In this document: piece by piece, positions 42,447 to 50,436 of the stretch
How positions within the stretch are numbered: position 1 is the first letter of the stretch
Layout: every line of letters begins with the position of its first letter
Assembly (NCBI GenBank): GCA_963677825.2
Contig: CAXXEF010000001.1
Coordinates: 2,294,001-2,358,000, forward strand
Source: Sporobacter sp963677825
GTDB lineage: Bacteria; Bacillota; Clostridia; Oscillospirales; Oscillospiraceae
Direction: 5' to 3'
Length of the DNA stretch: 64,000 nt
The notes under the pieces: model-generated
The model's database searches: none
What the model was told of the DNA's origin: nothing
Seen by the model: the letters and a program-made list of their open reading frames with translations, nothing else
Program-made: the position numbers and the translations under genes

Positions 42447-43838
42447 ATGAAAGCATTCCCGCATGCGTCCGCCATACTGCTGGTGATCATCCTCATTGCG
42501 ATGTGTATCACGTGGATCTTACCGGCAGTCACATTTGAAACGGTGGTCGATGAGCAGCTCGGGATCTCCGTCATTGACGAAGATTCAGTTACGTTCTCGA
42601 CGACCAATAAAGTCATGCCTTGGAACTTGCCGATCATTATGATCCAGAGCGTCTCCGATGTGTTGTCGACACTTTTGCTCATCTGCGTTTTTATGGCCGG
42701 CTTTGCCGTCATGGGTGCCTCCGGCATGTTTGACGCGTTTATCGGCTGGCTATGCCTACGATTCCAGGGACGCGAAAAATGGCTGATTGTGCTGATTATG
42801 ACGGGCTTTGCCGGTATGGGCTTATTTGTCATGCCGCACTGCTTCATTGCGTTTATTCCAACGATGATCATCCTGTCGCGGACGATGGGCTACGATGCGC
42901 TGATCGGGCTGGGCATCGTGATGTTCGGTGCGACGACCGCGTCGATGACGGGGCCGTTCGGTGCCGTGACGGCCATGAGCCAAAATGCCGTCGGGCTGCC
43001 GATTTATTCGGGCGCCGGCGTACGCTTTTTACTGTTTGCGGTGTTTCATGTTATCAACGTCATCTATCTGCTCCGATATGCCGGAAAGATCAAGAAAGAC
43101 CCGACGAAAAGCTACCTGTACAACGTGGCGCGGTCGGATGCGGGCGACGAACCTAAGCAGGAAGAAATCATCATCGAAAAACCGGTGCTTAAAAAACGGT
43201 ACTTCGTTGCGCTTGGCTTGCTGGCCGTTACGTTCGGGTTCATTTTATACGGCAGCACGGCGCTCGGGTTCAGCACAGGCGATATCAGCGCTGTCTTCTT
43301 GGTGTTCGGGATTGTCGTCGGTATTGTACTGGGATTCAATCTATCGGAAACGATGCGCCACTTTATTCAGGGCATCCGTAACAGCTCCAGCACGCTGGTG
43401 GTCATCGCGCTGGCCGGCGCGGTGACAGCCATACTGAGGCAGGGCGGCGTATTCAGTACCATCGTTTACTACACGTCCCAAATATTTTCGTTTTTGCCCG
43501 GCTTTCTGGTGCCGGTCGGACTGCTGCTGCTGGTCGGGCTGCTCAACTGCGTCTTGCCGTCAGGACCGGCGAAGGGCATTATGCTCATGCCGCTGCTGGG
43601 GCCTGTCGGGCAGCTTTCGGGCGTGTCGATGCAGACGAGCGTTCTAACCTATACGCTTGGCGACAGCTTTTCAAATTATCTGCTGCCGTACGACGCGACA
43701 AATGCGTCGTTTCTGGAAGCGGCAAAAGTGTCTATCAAGTTCTGGATTAAATTCGTGTTCAAGTTGTTTATTATCTGGAATATCGCGGGTATCATCGCGC
43801 TGATTGCCATTTACTTCATAGGATACGGGCCGTTTTAG
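42447..43838 (+). CDS. YfcC-family membrane transporter
   Basis: A 463-residue carrier with about 11-12 spans, like the YfcC branch of the ion transporter superfamily. Seen: WILPAVTFETV after the first span (a pattern shared by YfcC and arginine/ornithine-type carriers) and GVVTAMSQNAVG-like text (GPFGAVTAMSQNAVG). Later NCVLPSGPAKGIMLMPLLGP fits the second half. ATG 42447 is preceded by GGGAGAGG. It could bring in the substrate of the URO-D enzymes, or a dicarboxylate or amino acid. Substrate unknown. Confidence 0.82.
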   Translation: MKAFPHASAILLVIILIAMCITWILPAVTFETVVDEQLGISVIDEDSVTFSTTNKVMPWNLPIIMIQSVSDVLSTLLLICVFMAGFAVMGASGMFDAFIGWLCLRFQGREKWLIVLIMTGFAGMGLFVMPHCFIAFIPTMIILSRTMGYDALIGLGIVMFGATTASMTGPFGAVTAMSQNAVGLPIYSGAGVRFLLFAVFHVINVIYLLRYAGKIKKDPTKSYLYNVARSDAGDEPKQEEIIIEKPVLKKRYFVALGLLAVTFGFILYGSTALGFSTGDISAVFLVFGIVVGIVLGFNLSETMRHFIQGIRNSSSTLVVIALAGAVTAILRQGGVFSTIVYYTSQIFSFLPGFLVPVGLLLLVGLLNCVLPSGPAKGIMLMPLLGPVGQLSGVSMQTSVLTYTLGDSFSNYLLPYDATNASFLEAAKVSIKFWIKFVFKLFIIWNIAGIIALIAIYFIGYGPF

Positions 43839-43854
43839 GATGTGGAGGTTCACA

Positions 43855-44262
43855 ATGATTGAGTCGCTACCGGAAGAAATCCAAGCCGTTATACAGCAAA
43901 TACTTGACGCCGAGACGAAAATCTCGATCGGAGATCCCGCGACCTACAACGCATTTTTAGCGGATAGCAGTACAGTAACAGCTATCAGTGCGTCCGGCCG
44001 CTTTATGCTAGGGGAAAAGGAGGTGAGCCAAGCAACCGACACTGTATCGGTCGGCAACATTGGGGAACGTGACCGGATAATCCAGTGGATTGCCAGCGAT
44101 TATTCCGACACTATGGCCTATGTCGTCTTCAAAACAAGTGTAACGATCTTAAAAGAAGACGGCGCTGAAAATCCCTTGTGCTGGATTATCACCCTGATCA
44201 TGAAGCGGTTTGAAGAGGGCTGGAGGCTCGTTCACAGACAAAATACAAGAAGCCAGATTTAA
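43855..44262 (+). CDS. SnoaL/NTF2-like small protein
   Basis: A 135-residue protein with the pattern of an NTF2-like cone: N-terminal helices (EEIQAVIQQILDAETKIS), then beta strands around TMAYVVFKTSVTIL, and ending FEEGWRLVHRQNT. The WRLVHRQ ending is common in SnoaL-like folds. GTGGAGG precedes ATG 43855. It sits between two transporters in the same operon, so it probably binds or alters the same small molecule; a role as an enzyme is unproven. Confidence 0.7.
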   Translation: MIESLPEEIQAVIQQILDAETKISIGDPATYNAFLADSSTVTAISASGRFMLGEKEVSQATDTVSVGNIGERDRIIQWIASDYSDTMAYVVFKTSVTILKEDGAENPLCWIITLIMKRFEEGWRLVHRQNTRSQI

Positions 44263-44325
44263 AAGAGAAGCAGGAAAACGGTACAAATAAATATCGCGCA
44301 TGAATAATGAATTGGGGAGGTTCAT

Positions 44326-45711
44326 ATGTTAGGCGTAATTATCACCTTACTGTTGGTAGGATTACTTATCTGGGGTATCATCAAGAAAATGAACGCAGCA
44401 TTTTTGCTGATCGTTCTGAGTTTTCTGACGTTCGCCGGACTTGAAATTGCTCAGGGCACAAGTGTACTGGGAGAGAACTCGACAGGCAGTTTCTTTATTG
44501 ACTTATTTGAAAACATTGTCGGCGTAGCAGGCTCGACGCTGGGGAGAAACGTCCTGCTCGTCATGACCGTTATGGGCTATGTGACGGTGTGCGAAAAGGT
44601 TAACGCCACAAAAATGTTTGCGGTGTTTGCGTCCAAGCCGCTTAAGAAAATTAAAAGTCCGTATATGATTGCCGTGTTCGTCATTATTCTCGGCATCTTC
44701 TTAAAGCTTGCGATCACAAGCTCTTCCAGCCTGTGTACCATGCTTATTGCGACCATGTATCCCATCATGAGAGCTGCGGGCGTCTCGAGAGGTACGGCGG
44801 CGACGGCCGTTACGCTGCCCGGCTGCGTCATCTGGGGTCCGTCCGACGCGAACATTTATCTGGCTTTTACGGCAGCCGGTGTTGAAAATGTATCGATTGC
44901 GGATTTCTTCGTCCATTATCAGATTCCGATGGTTGCCGTACTCATCGTTGTTTTCGCTGTAACTGTACCGATTTTTTCGAAAATGTGGGATAAAAAAGAG
45001 GGTGTTGTCAACGAGGCGTATGAAGGCGGTTCGATGGACACACTTTCAGCGGAATCGCTTGGCGTACCTAAGTTTTATGCGATTTTCCCGATCCTGCCAC
45101 TCATCTTTATCCTGATTTTCAGTACGCTGATCCCCGCAACGCCGGTATTTTCCGTCGGCGGCGCGCACTGGTTATGCCTGATGATTGTTATTTTAATCGA
45201 TATATTTGTTAAGAGAAGCCTTATCGAAAGCTTTAACAATGTTGTCACCTTCTTTCAGGGGATGGGCCGCTATCTGGCCATCGGCGGTATGATCATGGTC
45301 GGTGCGGCGCTGTTTTCGACTGCACTGAGGAATGTTGGCGGCATGGCCTATATCGGCCAGCTGCTCACGAGCGGTAACACCGGTTATGTTGTGACGCTGG
45401 GATTGGCCGTTATTCTCGGGTTCGTCATTGCGGCGTTTAGCCATGTCGCACCGGCACTTAATATTTTCGTGCCGCTGTTTGTGGCAGTCAGCGCGCTGAC
45501 GGGCGGCAGCATCCAGCTGATGATTCTCGCGCTGCTGACCGGTGCCAGCATGGGTATTGCCATCCTGCCGACCAACACCGCGATTGTTATTGCCAGCGGC
45601 ACGACGGAGATCTCTATTCCGGGCATCATGAAGAGAAACGCCCTGCCTGCGGCCTCGGCGGCAATAGCCGTCATCATTGTCAGCGTCGTGATGTACGCCG
45701 TTGGGTATTAA
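44326..45711 (+). CDS. DcuC-like C4-dicarboxylate-type transporter
   Basis: A 461-residue membrane protein with about 12 spans. LPGCVIWGPSDANIYLAF (about 165), GMGRYLAIGGMIMVGAALF and ASMGIAILPTNTAIVIASG fit the DcuC family of anaerobic dicarboxylate carriers. GGGGAGG precedes the ATG. Last gene of the copy 2 URO-D operon. True substrate is not visible; it could equally export a demethylated product. Confidence 0.82.
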   Translation: MLGVIITLLLVGLLIWGIIKKMNAAFLLIVLSFLTFAGLEIAQGTSVLGENSTGSFFIDLFENIVGVAGSTLGRNVLLVMTVMGYVTVCEKVNATKMFAVFASKPLKKIKSPYMIAVFVIILGIFLKLAITSSSSLCTMLIATMYPIMRAAGVSRGTAATAVTLPGCVIWGPSDANIYLAFTAAGVENVSIADFFVHYQIPMVAVLIVVFAVTVPIFSKMWDKKEGVVNEAYEGGSMDTLSAESLGVPKFYAIFPILPLIFILIFSTLIPATPVFSVGGAHWLCLMIVILIDIFVKRSLIESFNNVVTFFQGMGRYLAIGGMIMVGAALFSTALRNVGGMAYIGQLLTSGNTGYVVTLGLAVILGFVIAAFSHVAPALNIFVPLFVAVSALTGGSIQLMILALLTGASMGIAILPTNTAIVIASGTTEISIPGIMKRNALPAASAAIAVIIVSVVMYAVGY

Positions 45712-45736
45712 TTAACGACAACAACTTCACCCCTTT

Positions 45737-45782
45737 CAATAAGCAAAGAGCGTTCTGTATACAGAACGCTCTTTGCTTATTG
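45737..45782. terminator. Perfect 46-base palindrome, likely terminator
   Basis: A perfect inverted repeat: left arm 45737-45759 starts CAATAAGCAAAGAGCG, right arm ends CGCTCTTTGCTTATTG, with no unpaired centre. It directly follows dcuC. No T run follows beyond the arm itself, but CTTTGC in the arm gives T content. Convergent with the GerM-like gene. Confidence 0.7.
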
Positions 45783-45853
45783 ATCGCTGGTTTTAATTAA
45801 AAATTAATGTCATTTGAAGATGATTTTTCAGGCGATGGTGTATGCTGTGCTCA

Positions 45854-47110
45854 TCAAAGCGGCGAGACGTTAATAAAGTCCGTCGGGACGTAGTCGCCCG
45901 GGTCGTAATGGTGATACGGGGAGTCGAAAGCGCCGCCGTCGACAGTGATGGACACGTGCGCGGCATTGTACATCCGGCTGAACGTATTGGCGATGCACGT
46001 TAGCAGGATGCTTTCGTAATGTGCGTCATAATCCTGAAAGTGCGCGGTATAAGCCGGATCGGTGTGTGCAGTGATGAAGTTGGACGACAGATCGACTGTT
46101 ACAACATCTGTGCTCCGATCATAATACGAGCCGAGGATGGCGGCACTTGGCGGTACGATAGGGTCACAGGCGCTGGAGTCGGGCGTCGTTTTCAGTATTT
46201 CGCCGACTGCTGCTCCCGGGTTATCATTTGTGAATAGATCGAGATGACGCTCTGTGTAAATTGGGCCGTTTGTTTGGAAATCCGGATAATACAGCGTCAG
46301 ATAAAATGTTTCGGGTATATCGAAATCGACGGATGAGAGCTGTTTGCTGACGGCGATCATGCTGGAGCCCTCATAAGAATAATCGGTGCGGATGAGGCCG
46401 GAGCCGGCCACGTAGTATTCATACGTCGTCCAGCCGTCGCCGGTGATGGTAACCTCGACGGCGCTGAACGTCCCATAGGGCACGGTGACGCTCTTGCTGA
46501 GGTCTGTGACGGTGCGCGTTTTGCCGTTGCCGTCGTCCCAGCTGTCGCCGAGGGTGACCGGCGCGCGGAGCAGGATCTCTTCCATGTTTCGCTCGTTGAG
46601 TCGGTTTGTGCGCATGAACTCGTCGTCATACTGACCGACCTTTTTGAGCATACCGTCTTCGTTGACGTAGACCATTGTCAAGATGGCGCCGTCCGAGATA
46701 TGCTTATACTGGATGGCGCCGCTGCCGATATACTCGGTATATAATTCATACGGCGCAAATTCATTGCCCAGGCCCTCGTAGTAGATATGTACGTTGGCCT
46801 GCATCGGGAAGTACGATTGTATCTCCAGTGTTTCGGCATAGTAATCGTTCGACGGTGACGGGCTCGGGCTTGGGCTCGGCGACGGACTTGGTGACGGTGA
46901 CGGGCTTGGGCTCGGTGATGGGCTGGGCGTCGCACTTGGCGACGGTGACAGGCTGGGCGACAGGCTCGGCGACGCCGATGGCGTACCGCTCACCGATGCG
47001 CTTGCCGATTCATCGGGGCTGGGATCGACGGAGCCGGCCGGCGTGTTATTCTGGCAGGCTGTGATTGTCAGGATCAATGCGATGGTCAGCACTGCGGCAA
47101 TTTTTCTCAT
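45854..47110 (-). CDS. GerMN-domain lipoprotein
   Basis: A 418-residue lipoprotein. Signal peptide and lipobox TITAC (Cys19) are followed by a Ser/Pro repeat linker (about 30-85, mostly SP pairs). Then come an unknown middle domain (about 90-265) and a C-terminal GerMN domain (about 270-400: FYLTLYYPDFQTNGPIYTE, VTVDLSSNFI, CIANTFSRMYNAAHVSITVD). GerMN is found in sporulation/germination proteins such as GerM. ATG 47110 follows GGAGGTC. Probably acts at the envelope in spore formation. The linker DNA (about 46855-47010) is a low-complexity repeat. Confidence 0.87.
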   Translation of the reverse strand: MRKIAAVLTIALILTITACQNNTPAGSVDPSPDESASASVSGTPSASPSLSPSLSPSPSATPSPSPSPSPSPSPSPSPSPSPSPSPSNDYYAETLEIQSYFPMQANVHIYYEGLGNEFAPYELYTEYIGSGAIQYKHISDGAILTMVYVNEDGMLKKVGQYDDEFMRTNRLNERNMEEILLRAPVTLGDSWDDGNGKTRTVTDLSKSVTVPYGTFSAVEVTITGDGWTTYEYYVAGSGLIRTDYSYEGSSMIAVSKQLSSVDFDIPETFYLTLYYPDFQTNGPIYTERHLDLFTNDNPGAAVGEILKTTPDSSACDPIVPPSAAILGSYYDRSTDVVTVDLSSNFITAHTDPAYTAHFQDYDAHYESILLTCIANTFSRMYNAAHVSITVDGGAFDSPYHHYDPGDYVPTDFINVSPL

Positions 47111-47164
47111 AATGACCTCCTTGCTGAATCGGCTCATACCGGATTTTCAACTGAACTTATGCAA

Positions 47165-47194
47165 ATTATAACACCAAAGCGGGTAGAATCTCAA
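47165..47194 (-). promoter_or_regulatory. Promoter of the GerMN lipoprotein gene
   Basis: Minus strand TTGAGA (47194-47189), 18 bases, TATAAT (47170-47165); 55 bases before the ATG. Confidence 0.7.
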
Positions 47195-47211
47195 CTGCCG
47201 GTGTTATTTAC

Positions 47212-47240
47212 TTGACAGACGCTGCCGAGCGGCTTATCGT
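47212..47240 (+). promoter_or_regulatory. Possible promoter of the GlsB/YeaQ gene
   Basis: TTGACA (47212-47217), 17 bases, TATCGT (47235-47240); leader about 95 bases. Confidence 0.5.
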
Positions 47241-47341
47241 GAAAGTAGGGTCGCGCGCAAGACAGCTGCGGTGCGTATGTTTTAGTCTTCATCACCAAAG
47301 ACTATGCTAATAGAGAATTATGAAAGAAAGGCGGATTTGTA

Positions 47342-47596
47342 ATGGGATTTCTCGGATGGATTGTGCTCGGCGGGCTTGCCGGTTGGATTGCCAGCATGCT
47401 GACGGGCAGAAACGCTAAAATGGGGTTTTTTGCAAACATCATTGTCGGCGTTGTCGGCGGCTTTCTTGGTGGCGGTATCGTTTGGCTTCTCGGCGGCAGA
47501 GGAATAACGGGCTTCAACTTATGGAGTCTGCTCGTTGCCGTGCTCGGATCGGTTGTGCTGCTGTGGATCGTCAACGCGATAAGCGGTAAGAAATAG
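47342..47596 (+). CDS. GlsB/YeaQ/YmgE family membrane protein
   Basis: An 84-residue protein with three glycine-rich membrane segments, as in the transglycosylase-associated/YeaQ family: FLGWIVLGGLAGWIASMLTG, MGFFANIIVGVVGGFLGGG, and a last LLVAVLGSVVLLWIVNAI. AAAGG precedes the ATG. Often stress-induced; function unknown. Confidence 0.9.
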   Translation: MGFLGWIVLGGLAGWIASMLTGRNAKMGFFANIIVGVVGGFLGGGIVWLLGGRGITGFNLWSLLVAVLGSVVLLWIVNAISGKK

Positions 47597-47610
47597 CCAC
47601 CAACAGGGTG

Positions 47611-47660
47611 TTGACAAACAGGCGGCGCTGTATTATTGTGTTAACTATATAACACAATAA
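47611..47660 (+). promoter_or_regulatory. Promoter with palindromic operator before the radical SAM gene
   Basis: TTGACA (47611-47616), 17 bases, TATTGT (47634-47639). An 11-base inverted repeat TTATTGTGTTA (47633-47643) and TAACACAATAA (47650-47660) with a 6-base spacer covers the -10 and start site, a good place for a repressor. Confidence 0.65.
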
Positions 47661-47744
47661 CGCAGGGCCGCTTATTACTTGCTGTCACGTACGCAGCGTC
47701 CTTTGCATATACTGATAGTTGAAACTTATGTTGGAGCTGATACG

Positions 47745-48851
47745 ATGGAAAACTTAGCGGCTTATCTCAATGACGGTGTCGAGGCACTTGTTCGGCAGGC
47801 ACTGCGGTCGACGCTCAAAAATCCGAAGCAAAGTGCCTTTGTCGTCCGATATGTCGCGGCGGCTAAGAAGGCGGCTGCCCGTCGGTTAAGCGCGGAGAAC
47901 GCGGGGCTGCACGTGCCGCCGTTTTTGATCGCGAGTATTGCCTCGCAGTGCAATCTGTTCTGCTCGGGGTGCTACGCACGCGCCGGCGGGCACATTGGTG
48001 AAGCGGCCTGCGCGAGTCAGCTGACGGACGCGCAGTGGTCGGATATCTTCGCGCAAGCCCAGACGCTGGGTATTTCGTTTATCCTCTTGGCCGGCGGCGA
48101 GCCGATGATGCGCCCCGGCGTTCTTGAGGCGGCGGGGGATTATCCGGACATCGTATTTCCCGTGTTCACCAACGGTACGCTCCTCGACGAAACGGCTGTG
48201 CGGCTGTTTGACCGGCAGCGTAACCTTGTGCCGGTTTTGAGCATTGAAGGCGACCGCACCGAGACAGACGCGCGGCGCGGCGCCGGTGTCTACGATCAGC
48301 TTGAGCGCGCGATGACGCGGCTTTCGCAAAAAGGCGTTTTATTCGGCGCGTCGATCACGGTGACGAAAGAGAACCTCGCGCGCGTTACCGATCCCGCCTA
48401 CATAGACGGTTTACACAGCCGCGGGTGCAAGACGGTGATTTTCGTCGAGTACGTGCCGGTTGACGGTACGGCGACGCATACGGCGCCCGACAGCGCCGAC
48501 AGAGCGGATCTAGCCGCGCGGCAAGACGCGCTGCGTGCACAGTTTGACACGATGATCTTTGTCGCGTTTCCCGGCGATGAGGAGCAATTCGGCGGCTGCC
48601 TCGCCGCCGGCCGCGGATTTTTCCACATCAATCCGACGGGGGAAGCCGAGCCGTGCCCGTTCTCGCCGTTTTCGGATACGAACCTCAAAACGACCTCGCT
48701 GAAGCAAGCGCTCGCTTCGCCGCTGTTCCGAATGCTTGACGTCGGCGGATTTTTGCAGGGCGAGCATCTTGGCGGCTGTACGCTTGCCGCGCGGGAAGAC
48801 GAAATCCGGGCGTTGATGGCGTCTGGAAGCAGCAACGCCGCTGTATCGTGA
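47745..48851 (+). CDS. Radical SAM protein
   Basis: A 368-residue radical SAM enzyme. The cluster motif CNLFCSGCYA (about residue 70) binds the [4Fe-4S] that splits S-adenosylmethionine, GGEP follows (about 120), and VLSIEG marks the barrel. The C-terminal part has GGCLAAGRGFFHIN and EPCPFSPF, as in SPASM-like enzymes that hold another cluster. ATG 47745 is preceded by TTGGAG and gives a sound start; a longer frame exists. A terminator follows at 48919. Substrate unknown; MoaA/PqqE-like chemistry on peptides or cofactors is possible. Confidence 0.85.
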   Translation: MENLAAYLNDGVEALVRQALRSTLKNPKQSAFVVRYVAAAKKAAARRLSAENAGLHVPPFLIASIASQCNLFCSGCYARAGGHIGEAACASQLTDAQWSDIFAQAQTLGISFILLAGGEPMMRPGVLEAAGDYPDIVFPVFTNGTLLDETAVRLFDRQRNLVPVLSIEGDRTETDARRGAGVYDQLERAMTRLSQKGVLFGASITVTKENLARVTDPAYIDGLHSRGCKTVIFVEYVPVDGTATHTAPDSADRADLAARQDALRAQFDTMIFVAFPGDEEQFGGCLAAGRGFFHINPTGEAEPCPFSPFSDTNLKTTSLKQALASPLFRMLDVGGFLQGEHLGGCTLAAREDEIRALMASGSSNAAVS

Positions 48852-48918
48852 GGTCCAATGGCTACGCGTAAAGCAGACGACGCGGCCGTAGTTCTTGTAG
48901 GCGATAAAAATGACGGAA

Positions 48919-48944
48919 GCTCTCGTGAAAACGAGGGCTTTTTA
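48919..48944 (+). terminator. Terminator after the radical SAM gene
   Basis: CTCTCGT pairs with ACGAGGG around GAAA, then CTTTTT. The rest of the 285-base gap up to 49136 holds only the promoter at 49064. Confidence 0.7.
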
Positions 48945-49063
48945 ACAGCTCTTTGTGCAGATTGATGATAGCAGACGCCGGTAATAGCGCCGCGCATCGC
49001 CTTTTTATCGGTGTAAGGGCAGTAAAGCGTTCATAAATATGTGCTTTTTGCTAGCGGTTTAGT

Positions 49064-49092
49064 TTGATTTTTGAAATGGCTGCTTGTATAAT
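49064..49092 (+). promoter_or_regulatory. Promoter of URO-D copy 4
   Basis: TTGATT (49064-49069), 17 bases, TATAAT (49087-49092). The same -35, spacer and -10 recur before copy 5. Confidence 0.75.
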
Positions 49093-49136
49093 TGGGTATT
49101 AGTAAAACAACTGTCAAAAATCAAGGAGGATCATTC

Positions 49137-50213
49137 ATGGCAATTCCGAAATTTGACCCCAAGGAACTCAAGGTGGTCGACACCCGACCAGGATTTTATG
49201 GTAATCCCGATTCTGTAATTTTCGATTTTCCGATAACGCCGAAAGAGGCATACGCCGGGCTTTACAATAAAAAGCCTGTCTGGCAGATTACAACGGTCGA
49301 ATCAACGATGTTCGCGCCCAAATGCAATCCCGACAATATCGCCCGCGGCTTCGTGTTTGACGGAACAAATACACCGCCCACCGGTGGTACGGACATGTTC
49401 GGCATCGAATGGGAGTATGTTCCGCAGGTCGGCGGCTCGATGGTCCGCCCCGGCAAGCCGTTTATCGATGACGCCAATGAGATCGCCGAAAAAGTCGTCT
49501 GGCCGGACGTTGACAGCTGGGACTGGGAAGGCTGCGCGAAGGCCAACGGCGACTATTTGTCAAAGCCGCAGTTCAACGTCGCGTGGTTTCTCAACGGCTG
49601 GTATGAGCGCCTGATCTCCTTTATGGACTTTGAGGGTGCCGTTGTCGCGATGATCGACGAGGATCAGACAGACGCTGTGCATGCGTTCTTTGACAAGCTG
49701 TCCGATCTGTACATTAAGATTTTTGATAAGTATATTGAATACTTCCCTCAAATCGATGGATTCTGCATCCACGACGACTGGGGCAGCCAAAAGGAAACGT
49801 TCTTCTCGCCCGCGACGGCAGAGGAAATGATCGTGCCGTACATGAAGCGCGTAACCGATTTCCTGCATTCCAAAGGCAAGTTCTGCGATCTGCATAGCTG
49901 CGGACAGCTCTTGAAGCAGGTTCCGAACATGATCAAGGCCGGCTGGGACAGCTGGGGACCGCAGGCGATGAACGACATGTCGAAAATCTATGAGCTGTAC
50001 GGTGATCAGATCATCATCAGCGTCATGCCGGACGAGATGTACGATCCGGAGACGACGTCCGAAGAAGATCAGCGGGCGCATGCACGCGCATATGCAGACA
50101 AGTACTGCCGCGCGGACAAGCCCACGTCGTTTAGTTACTATGGCGCCAAGCTCCTGACGCCTGTATACCGCGAGGAGCTGTATAAGCAGTCGCGCATCAA
50201 CTACAATAAGTAG
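49137..50213 (+). CDS. URO-D-fold protein, MtaA/CmuA-like (copy 4)
   Basis: A 358-residue protein with KFDPKELKVVD at the start, SMVRPGKPFIDDANE, VDSWDWEGCA, HDDWGSQKETFFSPAT and a metal site of His253-x-Cys255 (DLHSCGQL) plus Cys324 (KYCRADKP), which matches the His-x-Cys...Cys pattern of MtaA-type methyltransferases. ATG 49137 follows AAGGAGG. It has its own promoter and a terminator, so it is expressed as a single gene. Close relative of copy 5. Confidence 0.88.
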   Translation: MAIPKFDPKELKVVDTRPGFYGNPDSVIFDFPITPKEAYAGLYNKKPVWQITTVESTMFAPKCNPDNIARGFVFDGTNTPPTGGTDMFGIEWEYVPQVGGSMVRPGKPFIDDANEIAEKVVWPDVDSWDWEGCAKANGDYLSKPQFNVAWFLNGWYERLISFMDFEGAVVAMIDEDQTDAVHAFFDKLSDLYIKIFDKYIEYFPQIDGFCIHDDWGSQKETFFSPATAEEMIVPYMKRVTDFLHSKGKFCDLHSCGQLLKQVPNMIKAGWDSWGPQAMNDMSKIYELYGDQIIISVMPDEMYDPETTSEEDQRAHARAYADKYCRADKPTSFSYYGAKLLTPVYREELYKQSRINYNK

Positions 50214-50225
50214 CAGCACAGCACT

Positions 50226-50269
50226 CAAAAGCCGCTCCGGCTGCCCTTCGGGCGTCCGGGCGGCTTTTA
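50226..50269 (+). terminator. Terminator after URO-D copy 4
   Basis: AAAAGCCGCTCCGG pairs with CCGGGCGGCTTTT (one bulge) around a loop, followed by TTTT. Confidence 0.8.
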
Positions 50270-50343
50270 AACGCACGCCGCGGCGCGTAGGACAGCAACA
50301 AAGAAATCCATACGATTCTACCAAAACTTAGCTGTTATTGCGT

Positions 50344-50372
50344 TTGATTTTATTGGGAAAACCCTGTATAAT
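50344..50372 (+). promoter_or_regulatory. Promoter of URO-D copy 5
   Basis: TTGATT (50344-50349), 17 bases, TATAAT (50367-50372); same design as the promoter at 49064, so the duplication included it. Confidence 0.75.
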
Positions 50373-50436
50373 CAGGCGGGAAAGCTATAAATATGAGACA
50401 AAGTATATCGATATACAATCAAGGAGGTCCGCACCT

